A DNA stretch of 64,000 nucleotides from Megasphaera hutchinsoni (GTDB lineage Bacteria > Bacillota > Negativicutes > Veillonellales > Megasphaeraceae): the NCBI RefSeq assembly GCF_001553405.1, contig NZ_KQ960928.1, forward strand, positions 1 to 64,000. Reading direction: 5' to 3'. Under the pieces are notes generated by a model. The model saw only the letters and a program-made list of their open reading frames with translations. It made no database searches and was not told the origin of the DNA. The translations under genes were made by a program, and so were the position numbers. Of the stretch, positions 51,834 to 61,186 are shown in pieces; within the stretch, counting starts at the first letter, position 1; the number at the start of each line of letters is the position of its first letter.

Positions 51834-52856
51834 ATGCAGACAAATATGGAAAACCTCAAGGCAGAGGTAAAAAAACAACTAGCCGCATGTAAAAAAATAC
51901 AGGATGTACAAGACATACGGGTTAAGTATTTAGGTAAAAAAGGGGAAATTACGGGATTGATGAAAAACATGAAAAATTTGTCCCCTGAAGAACGCCCTGC
52001 CTTTGGACAGTTGGTTAATGCGACACGTACTGAAGTGGAACAATGGATTGAAGCACGTCGTGAAGAAGTAAAGGCACAAGAATTAGCCCAACGCTTGCAA
52101 TCAGAAACGATAGATATTACCTTACCTGGAAGAATTTCCGCAATAGGACATGAACATCCTTTGCATATTACGCGGAAAAAGATGGAACAGGCTTTTTTGC
52201 GAATGGGATTTTCCTTAGTAGAAGGCCCGGAAATAGAAACAGATTATTATAATTTTCAATGTTTGAATTTTCCTGATGATCATCCTGCAAGAGATATGCA
52301 AGATTCGATGTATATTACTGATTCTATTTTGTTGCGTACGCATACATCGCCTATGCAAGCCCGCGTATTACAGCAGCACGCAGCGAATGAAGCGGTGAAA
52401 GTTATTGTACCTGGAAAGGTATACCGCTGGGATTATGATGCTACCCATTCACCGGTCTTTCAACAAATGGAAGGACTTATTGTAGATAAGCACATCCGTT
52501 TTTCTGATTTAAAAGGTATGTTAGAAGATTTTTTACGTGAAATCTTTGGCGCATCAACGAAAGTTCGTTTTCGTGCGAGTTATTTTCCCTTTACGGAACC
52601 TAGTGCAGAAGTGGATATTTCTTGTGTCATGTGTGGTGGTTCGGGCTGCCGCGTATGCTCGCATACAGGGTGGTTAGAAATTTTAGGTTGTGGTATGGTT
52701 CATCCTAATGTTTTACGACTGAATGGGTATGATCCGACCGTTGTCAATGGATTTGCCTTTGGTATGGGTGTAGAACGCATTGCGATGCTTACATATGGTA
52801 TTGATGATTTACGGCTGTTTTATGAAAATGACATGCGTTTTTTGGCACAGTTTTAA
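51834..52856 (+). CDS. pheS: Phenylalanyl-tRNA synthetase alpha subunit
   Basis: PheS is the catalytic subunit of the (alpha-beta)2 enzyme. The 340 residues have an N-terminal coiled-coil arm, then [21 protein letters not shown], motif 1 [21 protein letters not shown], motif 2 [19 protein letters not shown], and motif 3 [19 protein letters not shown] Cys-rich [15 protein letters not shown] segment near residue 270 could bind zinc, as in some class II relatives. AGGAGGTAGG precedes the ATG. T-box control is upstream, and pheT follows after 17 bp. Confidence 0.98.
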   Translation: MQTNMENLKAEVKKQLAACKKIQDVQDIRVKYLGKKGEITGLMKNMKNLSPEERPAFGQLVNATRTEVEQWIEARREEVKAQELAQRLQSETIDITLPGRISAIGHEHPLHITRKKMEQAFLRMGFSLVEGPEIETDYYNFQCLNFPDDHPARDMQDSMYITDSILLRTHTSPMQARVLQQHAANEAVKVIVPGKVYRWDYDATHSPVFQQMEGLIVDKHIRFSDLKGMLEDFLREIFGASTKVRFRASYFPFTEPSAEVDISCVMCGGSGCRVCSHTGWLEILGCGMVHPNVLRLNGYDPTVVNGFAFGMGVERIAMLTYGIDDLRLFYENDMRFLAQF

Positions 52857-52873
52857 GGTAGGGAGGAAGTCAT

Positions 52874-55300
52874 ATGAAAAGTTCATTACAATGGATGAAA
52901 GAATATGTAAATATAGATTATATTACAGATCCGCAACAATTTGCAGATACGTTGACGATTGCTGGCATTCCTGTGGAACAGGTAGAATATTGGGGACAAG
53001 ATATTAGTAAAGTATATAGTGGAAAAATCAATACGATTGAAAAACATCCTGATGCGGATAAATTATTGATTTGCCAAGTTGATATGGGAAAAGAAACCCT
53101 ACAAATTGTAACAGGGGCACATAATATTCAAGAAGGCGATATTGTTCCTGTTGCTGTGCATGGAGCACATTTACCTGGGGGTGTAAAGATTAAAAAATCA
53201 AAATTGAGGGGAATATTATCGCAAGGGATGTTTTGTTCGGCGAAAGAATTTGGTTTTGATGATACGGTATTGTTGCCTGAAGAACGTGAAGGTATTTGGA
53301 TTTTACCGGCGGATACACCCGTAGGAGAAGATTTGGTAACGTATTTGGGTATTGCCGATACTGTTTATGAATATGAATTAACACCCAATCGGGCCGATTG
53401 TTTTTCCATGGTGGGATTAAGCCGAGAATTTGCTGTTTTGGGTAAAGCACAAGCAACGTATCCTAATATTACGTTAACTGAATCGGCAGACCCAGTTGAT
53501 TCTTATTTGACTGTATCTGTGCAAGATGCGGATTTATGTTCCCGTTATACTGCACGTGTTCTTACGCATGTTAAGATTGGTGCATCTCCTTTATGGTTAC
53601 AAATGCGATTGCGTAAATCAGGGGTACGTCCGATTAATAATATAGTTGACGTAACGAATTATGTCATGTTGGAATTAGGTATCCCTTTGCATGCGTATGA
53701 TTATGATAAAATAAAAGATCATCATCTTGTGGTACGTCGTGCTGCTGAAGGGGAAGAGATTCAGACCTTAGATGAAACAAAACGCATTTTACATAAAGAT
53801 ATGTTAGTTATTGGAGATACGGAAAAAGCAGCCTGTGTAGCTGGAATTATGGGTGGTTTGGCTACGGAAGTTACGGCAGAAACGAAAACCGTAATTTTGG
53901 AATGTGCCTCTTTTAAGGGATCTAATATTCGGCATACTGGACGTACTTTGGGATTGCGTTCGGAAGCATCTGCACGTTTTGAACGGGGACTTGATGCGGA
54001 AGGATGTATTGCTTCGTTAAATCGTTGCGTTCAATTATTACAACAAATAGCGGTTTGTGAAACGGCAGCTGGTATTGTTGATGTTTATCCACATAAACAA
54101 GAAGTAAGACATATTACTTGTTCCGCTACACAGATTAACGAGTTTTTAGGTACAGATATTGCCGAAGAACAAATGATTTCTATTTTGCAAACATTGCATT
54201 TTATTGTCCAAAAAGAAGGTAACGTGTTTAACGTTACGGTTCCTTCTTATCGTGGTGATTGTACTGAAATGCCTGATATTGCAGAAGAAGTAGCTCGTAT
54301 TTATGGCTATGAAAATATTCCATCGACTCGTCCATGGAGTCATATTACGGAAGGAACGGAAACACGTTCACATCAGTTGCGAGAAAAAGTTTCTGATGTA
54401 TTAAGTCGTTATGGGCTAAGTGAAACAGTAACTTTTAGCTTTATGAATACCTCGTCTTTGGAAAAATTATTATTTCAGAAAGACGATAAAGTATATCAGG
54501 CTGTTCCTATTTTAAATCCGATTACAGAAGAATATCCTTACATGCGGACTACCTTATTACCTTCTTTGATGGATGTTTTAGCGAGAAATCAAGCGGTTAA
54601 AAATCCTACTGTTGCTATTTATGAAATAGGGGCAGTATACATACCGAAAGCATTGCCTTTGGTAGAACAACCGGAAGAACATCAGCAAGTGATGGGACTT
54701 TTATATGGAAAACGAATAGGCCAAGTTTGGAACGATGTGGCACAAGAATATGATTTTTATGATGTAAAAGGAATTGTTGAGTATGTTCTGCATACCTTTG
54801 GCATTCAAGCAACGTTACGGCGTTCTACATTTGCCCCGTTGCATCCGGGAAAAGCAGCGGAATATGTGATAGATGATCACGTTTTATGCCGTTTTGGAGA
54901 GCTGCATCCGCAAGGGGTGGATCAATATGATGTGGACGGTCCTGTTTATATGTTTGAATTTGACATCGACACGTTGTTGCCATATGTTCAATTTTTACCG
55001 AATTATCAAAAGATAGATAAATTCCCTGCTATGAGTAGAGATTTAGCTTTTCTTGTTCCTGAAATGGTTTCGCATCAACAAATTATGGATATTATCCAAA
55101 AAGAAGGCGGCTCTTATTTAGAATCAGTTACTTTATTTGATTCTTATCAAGGGGAACAAGTACCTAAAGGGTATAAAAGTTTGGCATATGCATTAGTATT
55201 TAGATCAAGCGAAGGAACACTTACGGAAACGGATATTCAAGGCGATTTAGACCGCATTATACAAACGTTGAAAGAACAATTCGCTTGTGAATTAAGATAA
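52874..55300 (+). CDS. pheT: Phenylalanyl-tRNA synthetase beta subunit
   Basis: PheT edits mischarged Tyr and binds tRNA-Phe. The 808 residues have the N-terminal tRNA-binding domain (HPDADKLLICQVDMG; SQGMFCSAKEFG), the B3/B4 editing domain (TPNRADCFSMVGLSREFA), B5 (NEFLGTDIAEEQM; YRGDCTEMPDIAEEVARIYGYENIP), the catalytic-like core, and the C-terminal anticodon-binding FDX-ACB domain (KFPAMSRDLAFLVPE; FDSYQGEQVPKGYKSLAYAL). It is the usual length. A perfect terminator follows. Confidence 0.98.
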   Translation: MKSSLQWMKEYVNIDYITDPQQFADTLTIAGIPVEQVEYWGQDISKVYSGKINTIEKHPDADKLLICQVDMGKETLQIVTGAHNIQEGDIVPVAVHGAHLPGGVKIKKSKLRGILSQGMFCSAKEFGFDDTVLLPEEREGIWILPADTPVGEDLVTYLGIADTVYEYELTPNRADCFSMVGLSREFAVLGKAQATYPNITLTESADPVDSYLTVSVQDADLCSRYTARVLTHVKIGASPLWLQMRLRKSGVRPINNIVDVTNYVMLELGIPLHAYDYDKIKDHHLVVRRAAEGEEIQTLDETKRILHKDMLVIGDTEKAACVAGIMGGLATEVTAETKTVILECASFKGSNIRHTGRTLGLRSEASARFERGLDAEGCIASLNRCVQLLQQIAVCETAAGIVDVYPHKQEVRHITCSATQINEFLGTDIAEEQMISILQTLHFIVQKEGNVFNVTVPSYRGDCTEMPDIAEEVARIYGYENIPSTRPWSHITEGTETRSHQLREKVSDVLSRYGLSETVTFSFMNTSSLEKLLFQKDDKVYQAVPILNPITEEYPYMRTTLLPSLMDVLARNQAVKNPTVAIYEIGAVYIPKALPLVEQPEEHQQVMGLLYGKRIGQVWNDVAQEYDFYDVKGIVEYVLHTFGIQATLRRSTFAPLHPGKAAEYVIDDHVLCRFGELHPQGVDQYDVDGPVYMFEFDIDTLLPYVQFLPNYQKIDKFPAMSRDLAFLVPEMVSHQQIMDIIQKEGGSYLESVTLFDSYQGEQVPKGYKSLAYALVFRSSEGTLTETDIQGDLDRIIQTLKEQFACELR

Positions 55301-55313
55301 TACAGACCACAAT

Positions 55314-55350
55314 AAAAACCGCTATGATCATGTAGGTCATAGCGGTTTTT
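55314..55350 (+). terminator. Terminator after pheST
   Basis: A perfect 14-bp stem (55314-55327 with 55337-55350) has a 9-nt loop and A/T tracts on both sides, so it may also serve the minus-strand permease gene. Confidence 0.92.
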
Positions 55351-55429
55351 GTGTTCTTGTGTAAACGTTTTCCGTCAGGCGTTTGTTTTTTTCTTGTGGA
55401 ACCGGTCCGGCGGATTCGGCGTTAGGTAG

Positions 55430-56824
55430 TTACAAGACAACATATTTAAAGGCAAAAATGATAGCTAAAATATACATTAAAGGGCTAATTTTTTTGTAGT
55501 GTCCAGTAGCTAAATTAATGATTACATAAGAAATAATGCCGAAGGAAATGCCTTCAGAAATACTATAACAAAACGGCATGCTGATGATGGTAATGTATGC
55601 CGGAATTGATTCGCTGAAATCATTGAAATCAATGCCCGTTACCGAGGTCAACATGAGGAAGCCCACAATGACTAATGCCGGGGCTGTTGCAAAGGCAGGA
55701 ATAGCCATAAAAATCGGTGCCAGAAACAGCGAAAGTGCAAAGAATATGGCTACAAATACAGCTGTTAAGCCCGTGCGTCCGCCTTCACTGACGCCGGTAG
55801 CACTTTCTACATAGGTGGTAGTGGTACTGGCACCTATTAAGGCACCTATGGAAGTGGCTACGGCATCGGACATTAAAGCACCTTTAATACGGGGTAATTT
55901 TCCTTCTTTATCCAGCATATTGGCTTTGGAAGATACGCCGATTAATGTTCCCAAAGTGTCGAAGATGTCTACAAAAAGGAAGGCAAAAACGACAACTGCA
56001 AAGTCTAAGGAAAAGAAGCGAGTAAAATCGAGTTTGCCCAGCAGAGGAGATAAACTGACGGGCGTAAAGGAGGCGATACCGGCGGAAAGATTGGGAATGA
56101 CACTATACATATGAAGTTCGGGATTCGGTACATACCAGCCTATTAATTCACAAATGACAGCCAGAATCCAAGTAAAGAGAATACCCAAAAGAATATTGCC
56201 ACGCACTTTTCGAACAATTAATGCCGCTGTTAATAAAATTCCGATCATGGCAATGAGGACGGTAATGCCGACGGTATGAAAGGAGCCGTTGAGTAAAGAA
56301 TGTTTAAAGGAAAATAAAGATATTTTTGTGGCAGGATTGGCAACAATAATTTGTGCATTTAAGAGACCGATAAGGGCAATAAATAAACCAATCCCTGCAG
56401 AAACGGCTTTTTTTAAGGTTAGGGGAATTGCATTAAAAATAGCTTCACGAACATTGGTTAAGGATAAGACAATAAAAATAATCCCTTCTACGAAAACCGC
56501 TGCTAATGCCATTTCCCAAGTGTATCCCATTTGTAAAACTACCGTATAGGCAAAAAAAGCGTTCAGTCCCATACCGGGAGCCAAAGCAAAGGGATAATTG
56601 GCAAAGATGGCCATGCATAGCGTGCCTACCAAAGAGGCTAAGGCGGTAGCGGTTAGCACGGCACCTTTGTCCATACCGGTAATACTCATAATTGTCGGAT
56701 TGACAGCCAGAATATATGCCATTGTCATAAAGGTCGTAATCCCGGCTAAGAGTTCCGTTTTCACGTTTGTTCCGTTTTCATGTAAATGGAACAAACGATT
56801 CAAAAAACCAGAATTGTTTGTCAT
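55430..56824 (-). CDS. NCS2/AzgA-type purine permease
   Basis: This inner-membrane proton symporter has 464 residues and about 13 hydrophobic segments. It opens with FLNRLFHLHENGTNVKTELLAGITTFMTMAYILAVNP, typical of the AzgA/PbuG (adenine, guanine, hypoxanthine) branch of NCS2. ANYPFALAPGMGLNAFFAY, FVDIFDTLGTLIGVSSKA and GASTTTTYVESATGVSEGGRTGL are the conserved substrate-helix motifs. A promoter with TTGTCC and TATAAT lies upstream on the minus strand; no purine riboswitch was seen. Codon use appears richer in C and G than in the preceding genes. It is the only large minus-strand gene here. Confidence 0.94.
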   Translation of the reverse strand: MTNNSGFLNRLFHLHENGTNVKTELLAGITTFMTMAYILAVNPTIMSITGMDKGAVLTATALASLVGTLCMAIFANYPFALAPGMGLNAFFAYTVVLQMGYTWEMALAAVFVEGIIFIVLSLTNVREAIFNAIPLTLKKAVSAGIGLFIALIGLLNAQIIVANPATKISLFSFKHSLLNGSFHTVGITVLIAMIGILLTAALIVRKVRGNILLGILFTWILAVICELIGWYVPNPELHMYSVIPNLSAGIASFTPVSLSPLLGKLDFTRFFSLDFAVVVFAFLFVDIFDTLGTLIGVSSKANMLDKEGKLPRIKGALMSDAVATSIGALIGASTTTTYVESATGVSEGGRTGLTAVFVAIFFALSLFLAPIFMAIPAFATAPALVIVGFLMLTSVTGIDFNDFSESIPAYITIISMPFCYSISEGISFGIISYVIINLATGHYKKISPLMYILAIIFAFKYVVL

Positions 56825-56868
56825 AGTACACTCTCCTTTGAGAAAAATAATAATAATTGAATATGTGT

Positions 56869-56897
56869 ATTATAGGATATTCTGGTGATTTGGACAA
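56869..56897 (-). promoter_or_regulatory. Promoter of purine permease
   Basis: On the minus strand TTGTCC (56897-56892) and TATAAT (56874-56869) are 17 bp apart, 45 bp before the start codon. Confidence 0.75.
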
Positions 56898-57058
56898 TAG
56901 GTGAAGTAAATTTGCTTGTTGTTCGCTACGTTTTTTTTAGTATATTCGTTTTTATCTATATATGAAAAGATAGACTATTATGGTACATATAATGTATTTT
57001 ATATTATTTATAGGCTATATAGAGATAGACAAAAATAGAATCTATGCAGTTGTGAAAG

Positions 57059-57163
57059 GTGTGTAACAATATAGGGAGAACAAATGATGAAAAACAGCAA
57101 GGCATTTACTATGTGTGGTTACGAGTAGAATTAAATGCACCTTATCAAGTTGTATCTGGTTAA
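57059..57163 (+). pseudogene. Short coding-like remnant
   Basis: One frame from a GTG at 57059 to a TAA at 57161 reads as a natural-looking peptide of 34 residues (core QQGIYYVWLRVELNAPYQVV). It has no proper ribosome binding site and matches no family I know. It may be the tail of a lost gene or a chance frame. Confidence 0.3.
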
Positions 57164-57415
57164 GCTAGCTGCCTAAGCCGCCGTATTTATGTTGTGAAGG
57201 ATGACTAACGGCAAAACGTAAGACGATGTATTACTGAAAACATGGGAGAAAAGAACTCTATAAAATGTCAATATCTAGCAATTTATTAACAGATTGATAT
57301 TGGATATGTAGAATAGATAATAACGCTCTTTGCCATTCTAAAAAATAAAGATACGAGTAAGTCGATATTAACAAACGAAAGTAATTTTCATAGTGACAGA
57401 TACAGAGGGGTTAAA

Positions 57416-57605
57416 ATGATGGAAGAAGGTGATATAGGAAGAGAAAAAAATTCTCATCTTTATCGGCGATCTTGGTTCGGGGAAAAGTAAGATCATTCGA
57501 GATTTATTGAAGCAGACGGGTGGAAAATTTGTTAATTACGGGAGGGTTATAGAGAAAATAGGATATAGGACTTGCATATTTATCAGAAATAATAGTAAAA
57601 TATAA
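57416..57605 (+). pseudogene. Frameshifted P-loop NTPase fragment
   Basis: An ATG at 57416 with AGAGGGG in front starts MMEEGDIGREK, then meets a run of seven A at 57444-57450. In the frame after this run the sequence reads KILIFIGDLGSGKSKIIRDLL, a beta strand plus a Walker A P-loop (GDLGSGKS), and continues to a stop at 57603-57605. A one-base slip at the A run would join the two parts. Only the first 60 or so residues of a P-loop protein remain, so this looks like a decayed gene, or a very short product made by slippage. Confidence 0.55.
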
Positions 57606-57641
57606 AAATATTAGCTTAAAAAACTGTGGAGGTTGTACAGG

Positions 57642-59060
57642 ATGAAAAAAACTGTATGTTGGTGGGCCGTATTGACGGTGATGATGACCGGTACGGTGAC
57701 GGCAAATGATTTATATACATATCGTTATGTTAATTCGGACGGTACGATTGTCAATATTACGGATGCGGGATATACGAAAGTGGGAGAAGTAGCGGCAGCA
57801 GGAAAAACGTATTGGGTGGCCTTTTCGGCGGTACCTAAGTCGCAGGATACGATTATCGGTAAATTGGCAACGAATGTACCGTTGACTCATCACGAGGGCC
57901 TTACGGTTATCAAGCGGATGCCCGATCCGGAGCAGCCGGGGGAGCAGATAACTGAACTGGAGCAAGAAATTCCTCGTAATTTATATGGTGAGGCAAAATG
58001 CCCTCATGCATGGGGAACCACAGACGGAATCGAGGTTTCTGTACCGAAGACTCCGGGAAAAATGGTATTGCTTAATAATGCCGTTCATATAGAGCCTACC
58101 GACAGGGATACAAATGTGGATTTGGCGAAGATCTGTTTACAGAATGGTGAAACCCATGGGAAGGTGTCCGCAGTGACGGAGCCGGCAGCGTGGTGGACCC
58201 ATTATACGTCGGCACATATACAACATGTGCGGGTAGTGGGAAGCAAGCGGTTGTTATGGGAACGAGATGCGGCGGGGAAGTGGAAAACCGAAATGCGGTA
58301 TAATCTGTTTGAGAAAGAAACGCAGCTTCGTGTATGGACCATCGGTAAAAATCGCACAGGGCGTGATAAGAGTGTAAACAGTATGTATTTCTTTTACGGA
58401 CAAGAGGCCGGTCGATATTTCAGGTCGTCCGTTCTTGATGAAAGGATACGGTGGATTACGAATCCGAACGGCTTTCATGTAGCCAATGCCAAGACGGATA
58501 TGTTCGGCGTGGGATTTCGTAAGACTAAACCTTTTTCACATGGGCTGTATGGAGAAGTACTGGGGCAATATGCCGTATTTGACCGTCAGATACATACGGT
58601 AAATGACGGCATATATGGCAGTCAAAAGGCGTCCGTACAGGGATCGGATGTGGGACTGTCGGTGGAAGCGGGGCGGCATATAGAGGTCATGTCTCATGTA
58701 TTTTTACAACCGGAAGTGCAGTATACGTATCATTTGTATGATCAACATGCGTATACGGACAGTTTGCAAAGGAAATTCGGGCGTATATATCGACATGAAG
58801 AAGACATCCGTGTCGGTTTGCAAGTAGCGTATAAGGGTATTTATGCGAAGGTGAACCGATATTTTTCGTGGTATAATCAGTATCGTTTGCCGGCGGCAAC
58901 GGAATATGAAGTCGGGGTGGCACGACATTTTCATCAGAACGGCGAGTTGGGGGCGGCGATTTCCTCCCGCACGATGGTATTATGGCGTTCAAGAAATAGC
59001 GGTAAAACGTATAAAAAACGGCAACAGACCTATCGCTTTTGGGCACAATTTCACTTTTAA
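57642..59060 (+). CDS. Exported protein with autotransporter-like C-terminal barrel (paralogue 1)
   Basis: I do not recognise a named family. The protein has about 472 residues, with a signal peptide (KKTVCWWAVLTVMMTGTVTA, cleavage before NDLYTYRY). Residues 25-170 form an N-terminal part with YVNSDGTIVNITD and YWVAFSAVP. The C-terminal 250 or so residues look like a beta barrel: HGLYGEVLGQYAVF, VGLSVEAGRHIEV, LQPEVQYTYHLYDQHAYTD and RVGLQVAYKGIYAK recall the autotransporter beta domain, and the last residue is Phe. The ATG at 57642 has GGAGG 10 bp upstream. The next gene is a clear paralogue 51 bp downstream. Such a short passenger suggests a surface-exposed barrel rather than a classic secreted passenger. 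Confidence 0.75.
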   Translation: MKKTVCWWAVLTVMMTGTVTANDLYTYRYVNSDGTIVNITDAGYTKVGEVAAAGKTYWVAFSAVPKSQDTIIGKLATNVPLTHHEGLTVIKRMPDPEQPGEQITELEQEIPRNLYGEAKCPHAWGTTDGIEVSVPKTPGKMVLLNNAVHIEPTDRDTNVDLAKICLQNGETHGKVSAVTEPAAWWTHYTSAHIQHVRVVGSKRLLWERDAAGKWKTEMRYNLFEKETQLRVWTIGKNRTGRDKSVNSMYFFYGQEAGRYFRSSVLDERIRWITNPNGFHVANAKTDMFGVGFRKTKPFSHGLYGEVLGQYAVFDRQIHTVNDGIYGSQKASVQGSDVGLSVEAGRHIEVMSHVFLQPEVQYTYHLYDQHAYTDSLQRKFGRIYRHEEDIRVGLQVAYKGIYAKVNRYFSWYNQYRLPAATEYEVGVARHFHQNGELGAAISSRTMVLWRSRNSGKTYKKRQQTYRFWAQFHF

Positions 59061-59111
59061 GCGGTGTGTCGATGGCATCTGTAAAGGAATGACAAGAAAG
59101 GGATAAATCGC

Positions 59112-60512
59112 ATGAAAAAAATGGTATATAGTGTTTTGGTCGCAGCCTGCTTATTCATGACCGAGGTTGCGGCGGCAAATGATTTAAATACATATCGGTA
59201 TATCCATCCGGACGGAACGGTGCATGAACTGACGGATACGGATGATTATACGGAAGTGGGAAGAGAAACAATAGAAGGAAAAGAGTATTGGGTAGCCGTC
59301 ATGATTCGGCCCCAAGATGAGTACACTAACATATATAAGATGAAGACAAATGCACCGATAGATAAGAATAAAACGGTCGGCTTTATTTTGCGTAATCGTA
59401 CGAAGGACCCGAAAGACGGTACGGTCGTGACTGAATTGGAAAGGCCGGTTCTGCGACGGGTATATGGGGGTTGGTTTAGCACCGGTGCTGTAAAGTTGAC
59501 TGTTCATGGGAAAAATTATATGTTTCTCGATAACAAGGGAAGATTTGTATTACTTAATAATGCCGTACACATCCTGCCGTCCGACCCGGATACCGGGCTT
59601 GATTTGGCGAAAGCGGGCATTATGAGTTTGGAGCGGCGAAACGTGGCGGCAGCGGAAAAAGAGAAGAAATCATCGTGGTGGACAACGTATACGACAAACC
59701 GTATACATCGAAAATATTTCGGTACATTTAAGGTACCGACGTGGGAAGTCGATAAAAATGGGAAATGGAAAATAAAGGAAATTCGGAAAGGTTTTTTTAA
59801 GAATTCCTATAGTCAGGTGTTAGGTGTCGGCAGGAATACAATCGGACAGGACGGGAGCCTTACGGGGATATATTTCTTTTATGGGCAAGAAGAGACGCAA
59901 TATTTAGGAAGAACTATCATGGATGAAAATGGTAACTTTATTTATAATAAAGCAGGGTTTCATGTGGCGAATGGAAGTACCAAGATGTTTGGCGGCGGTT
60001 TAAGCAAGACAACGTATTTTTCGCATGGACTGTATGTAGATGCGTTGTGTCAGTATGCAGTTTTCGGCAGAGATATACATACGGTGAATGACGGTGTATA
60101 TCGTAGTCAAAAGGCTTCGGTACGGGCGGATGATATAGGGCTGTCCTTGGAAGTAGGGCGGAAGATTCAGATGCGGAATCATTGGTCGATGCAGCCGGAA
60201 GTACAGTATACATATCATCACTATGTACAGGATCCGTATACGGACAGTTTGCAAAGAAAAATTGCCCGGGCGGATATACGGGATCGAGAATTTAGAGTCG
60301 GTATGAAGGTCATGTATCGGGATATATATGTTAAGTTCAATAAGTATTTGAATTATACAGACGGTAAAAAGATAGATACAGAAACGGCAATCGGGATAGA
60401 TAGGGAAAGAAAAAACAATTATAGCATTCATTCTTCCGTGACGTATCGAACGGGGGTACAGCGAGAGGAAGAGCAGGTACGGCTGAATATTTCAGTAAAA
60501 AAATATTTATAA
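59112..60512 (+). CDS. Exported protein with autotransporter-like C-terminal barrel (paralogue 2)
   Basis: This 466-residue protein aligns along its whole length with the gene before it: signal peptide then NDLNTYRYIHPDGTVHELTD (against NDLYTYRYVNSDGTIVNITD), FVLLNNAVHILPSDPDTGLDLAK, YFFYGQEE, HTVNDGVYRSQKASV, and MQPEVQYTYHHYVQDPYTD. It differs by a more basic middle part and a C-terminus SVKKYL that lacks the usual terminal Phe. Both genes seem to be products of tandem duplication and to encode outer-membrane surface proteins. AAAGGG lies before the ATG. A terminator follows. Confidence 0.75.
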   Translation: MKKMVYSVLVAACLFMTEVAAANDLNTYRYIHPDGTVHELTDTDDYTEVGRETIEGKEYWVAVMIRPQDEYTNIYKMKTNAPIDKNKTVGFILRNRTKDPKDGTVVTELERPVLRRVYGGWFSTGAVKLTVHGKNYMFLDNKGRFVLLNNAVHILPSDPDTGLDLAKAGIMSLERRNVAAAEKEKKSSWWTTYTTNRIHRKYFGTFKVPTWEVDKNGKWKIKEIRKGFFKNSYSQVLGVGRNTIGQDGSLTGIYFFYGQEETQYLGRTIMDENGNFIYNKAGFHVANGSTKMFGGGLSKTTYFSHGLYVDALCQYAVFGRDIHTVNDGVYRSQKASVRADDIGLSLEVGRKIQMRNHWSMQPEVQYTYHHYVQDPYTDSLQRKIARADIRDREFRVGMKVMYRDIYVKFNKYLNYTDGKKIDTETAIGIDRERKNNYSIHSSVTYRTGVQREEEQVRLNISVKKYL

Positions 60513-60546
60513 ACAGGCAAGGGACGTTTTCAAGGGTCCCGGTAAA

Positions 60547-60588
60547 GACGGCAGCTTCGCGGCGAAATGCGAAGCATGCCGTTTTTTT
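60547..60588 (+). terminator. Terminator after tandem barrel genes
   Basis: Arms ACGGCA-CTTCGC and GCGAAG-TGCCGT pair (60547-60559 with 60568-60581) with small bulges, then seven T. Confidence 0.85.
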
Positions 60589-61186
60589 ATGATATGTGCC
60601 GATTGGTTGTAAAAACAACGTCTTGTCGGCAGAGTATTAAAAAATACTAAGCTACAAAATTCAAAAAGCAGACTCGCTTTACCGTTAAGGTACGAGCGAA
60701 CACATTTTCAATACAGGCGTTTGTCTTCCTTTAAGGGAGACAAAAGAATAAAAGCAACAAGCGTAGAAATATAGTAGCAATTAATGAATGGAAAGAAAAA
60801 AACAAAAATTAGAAAAAGAAGTGAAAGCACTAAAAATATTGGTCTATCATTTGATTAAATAAAAGCACTAATGATCTATGTGCAGTATATTAGTTATAGC
60901 GATTATGTAGTTAGATAATAAATAGATGCCGGCCTGTATGTTATAGGTGGCATCCATTTTTTTGTTGCGTTACAATAGGAAGCTTTCATAGACGGTTGTT
61001 TTTTACAAGAATTTTATGGTGGAATATATTGTCATATTATTAATAAAAAATAAAAAATTAGTGAAAAATGTGAGAAAAATGTCGGATTGGATTATTTTAT
61101 GTCCAAATGGAGTAGAAAAAGTACTCGGGGGGGGGTATATTAAAAAGGAAAATAAGAATAATATCATAATGGAGAGAGGGGAGTAT
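60589..61186 (+). other. Intergenic region before SLH porin
   Basis: About 600 bp. It contains a hairpin TGCCGA/TCGGCA (60598-60632) with an inner GTTGT/ACAAC helix, a tiny open frame (60788-60862, 24 residues, Lys/Glu-rich, poor ribosome site), and a terminator-like hairpin with GATGCC/GGCATC arms (60925-60954) followed by seven T. The last implies some short transcript ends here. No clear promoter for the porin was found. Confidence 0.5.
60925..60963 (+). terminator. Terminator of an unknown short transcript
   Basis: Arms GATGCC (60925-60930) and GGCATC (60949-60954) with an inner CCT/AGG helix, followed by a T tract at 60957-60963. Confidence 0.65.

Larger units (their letters stand above)
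56900..57641. other. Decayed intergenic region
   Basis: Over 700 bp without an intact gene. It holds two coding-like remnants (57059-57163 and 57416-57605, listed separately) and a possible promoter for the next gene: TTGCAT at 57572-57577 and TAAAAT at 57596-57601, 18 bp apart. The rest shows stops in all frames by eye. Confidence 0.6.

Noticed and set aside
56825-56868. Purine riboswitch before the permease
   Set aside because: The leader between promoter and start codon is only about 45 nt and lacks the conserved purine aptamer loops.
61016-61186. Long N-terminal extension of the SLH porin
   Set aside because: It has no ribosome binding site and would place a signal peptide in the middle of the protein; the ATG at 61187 has both.
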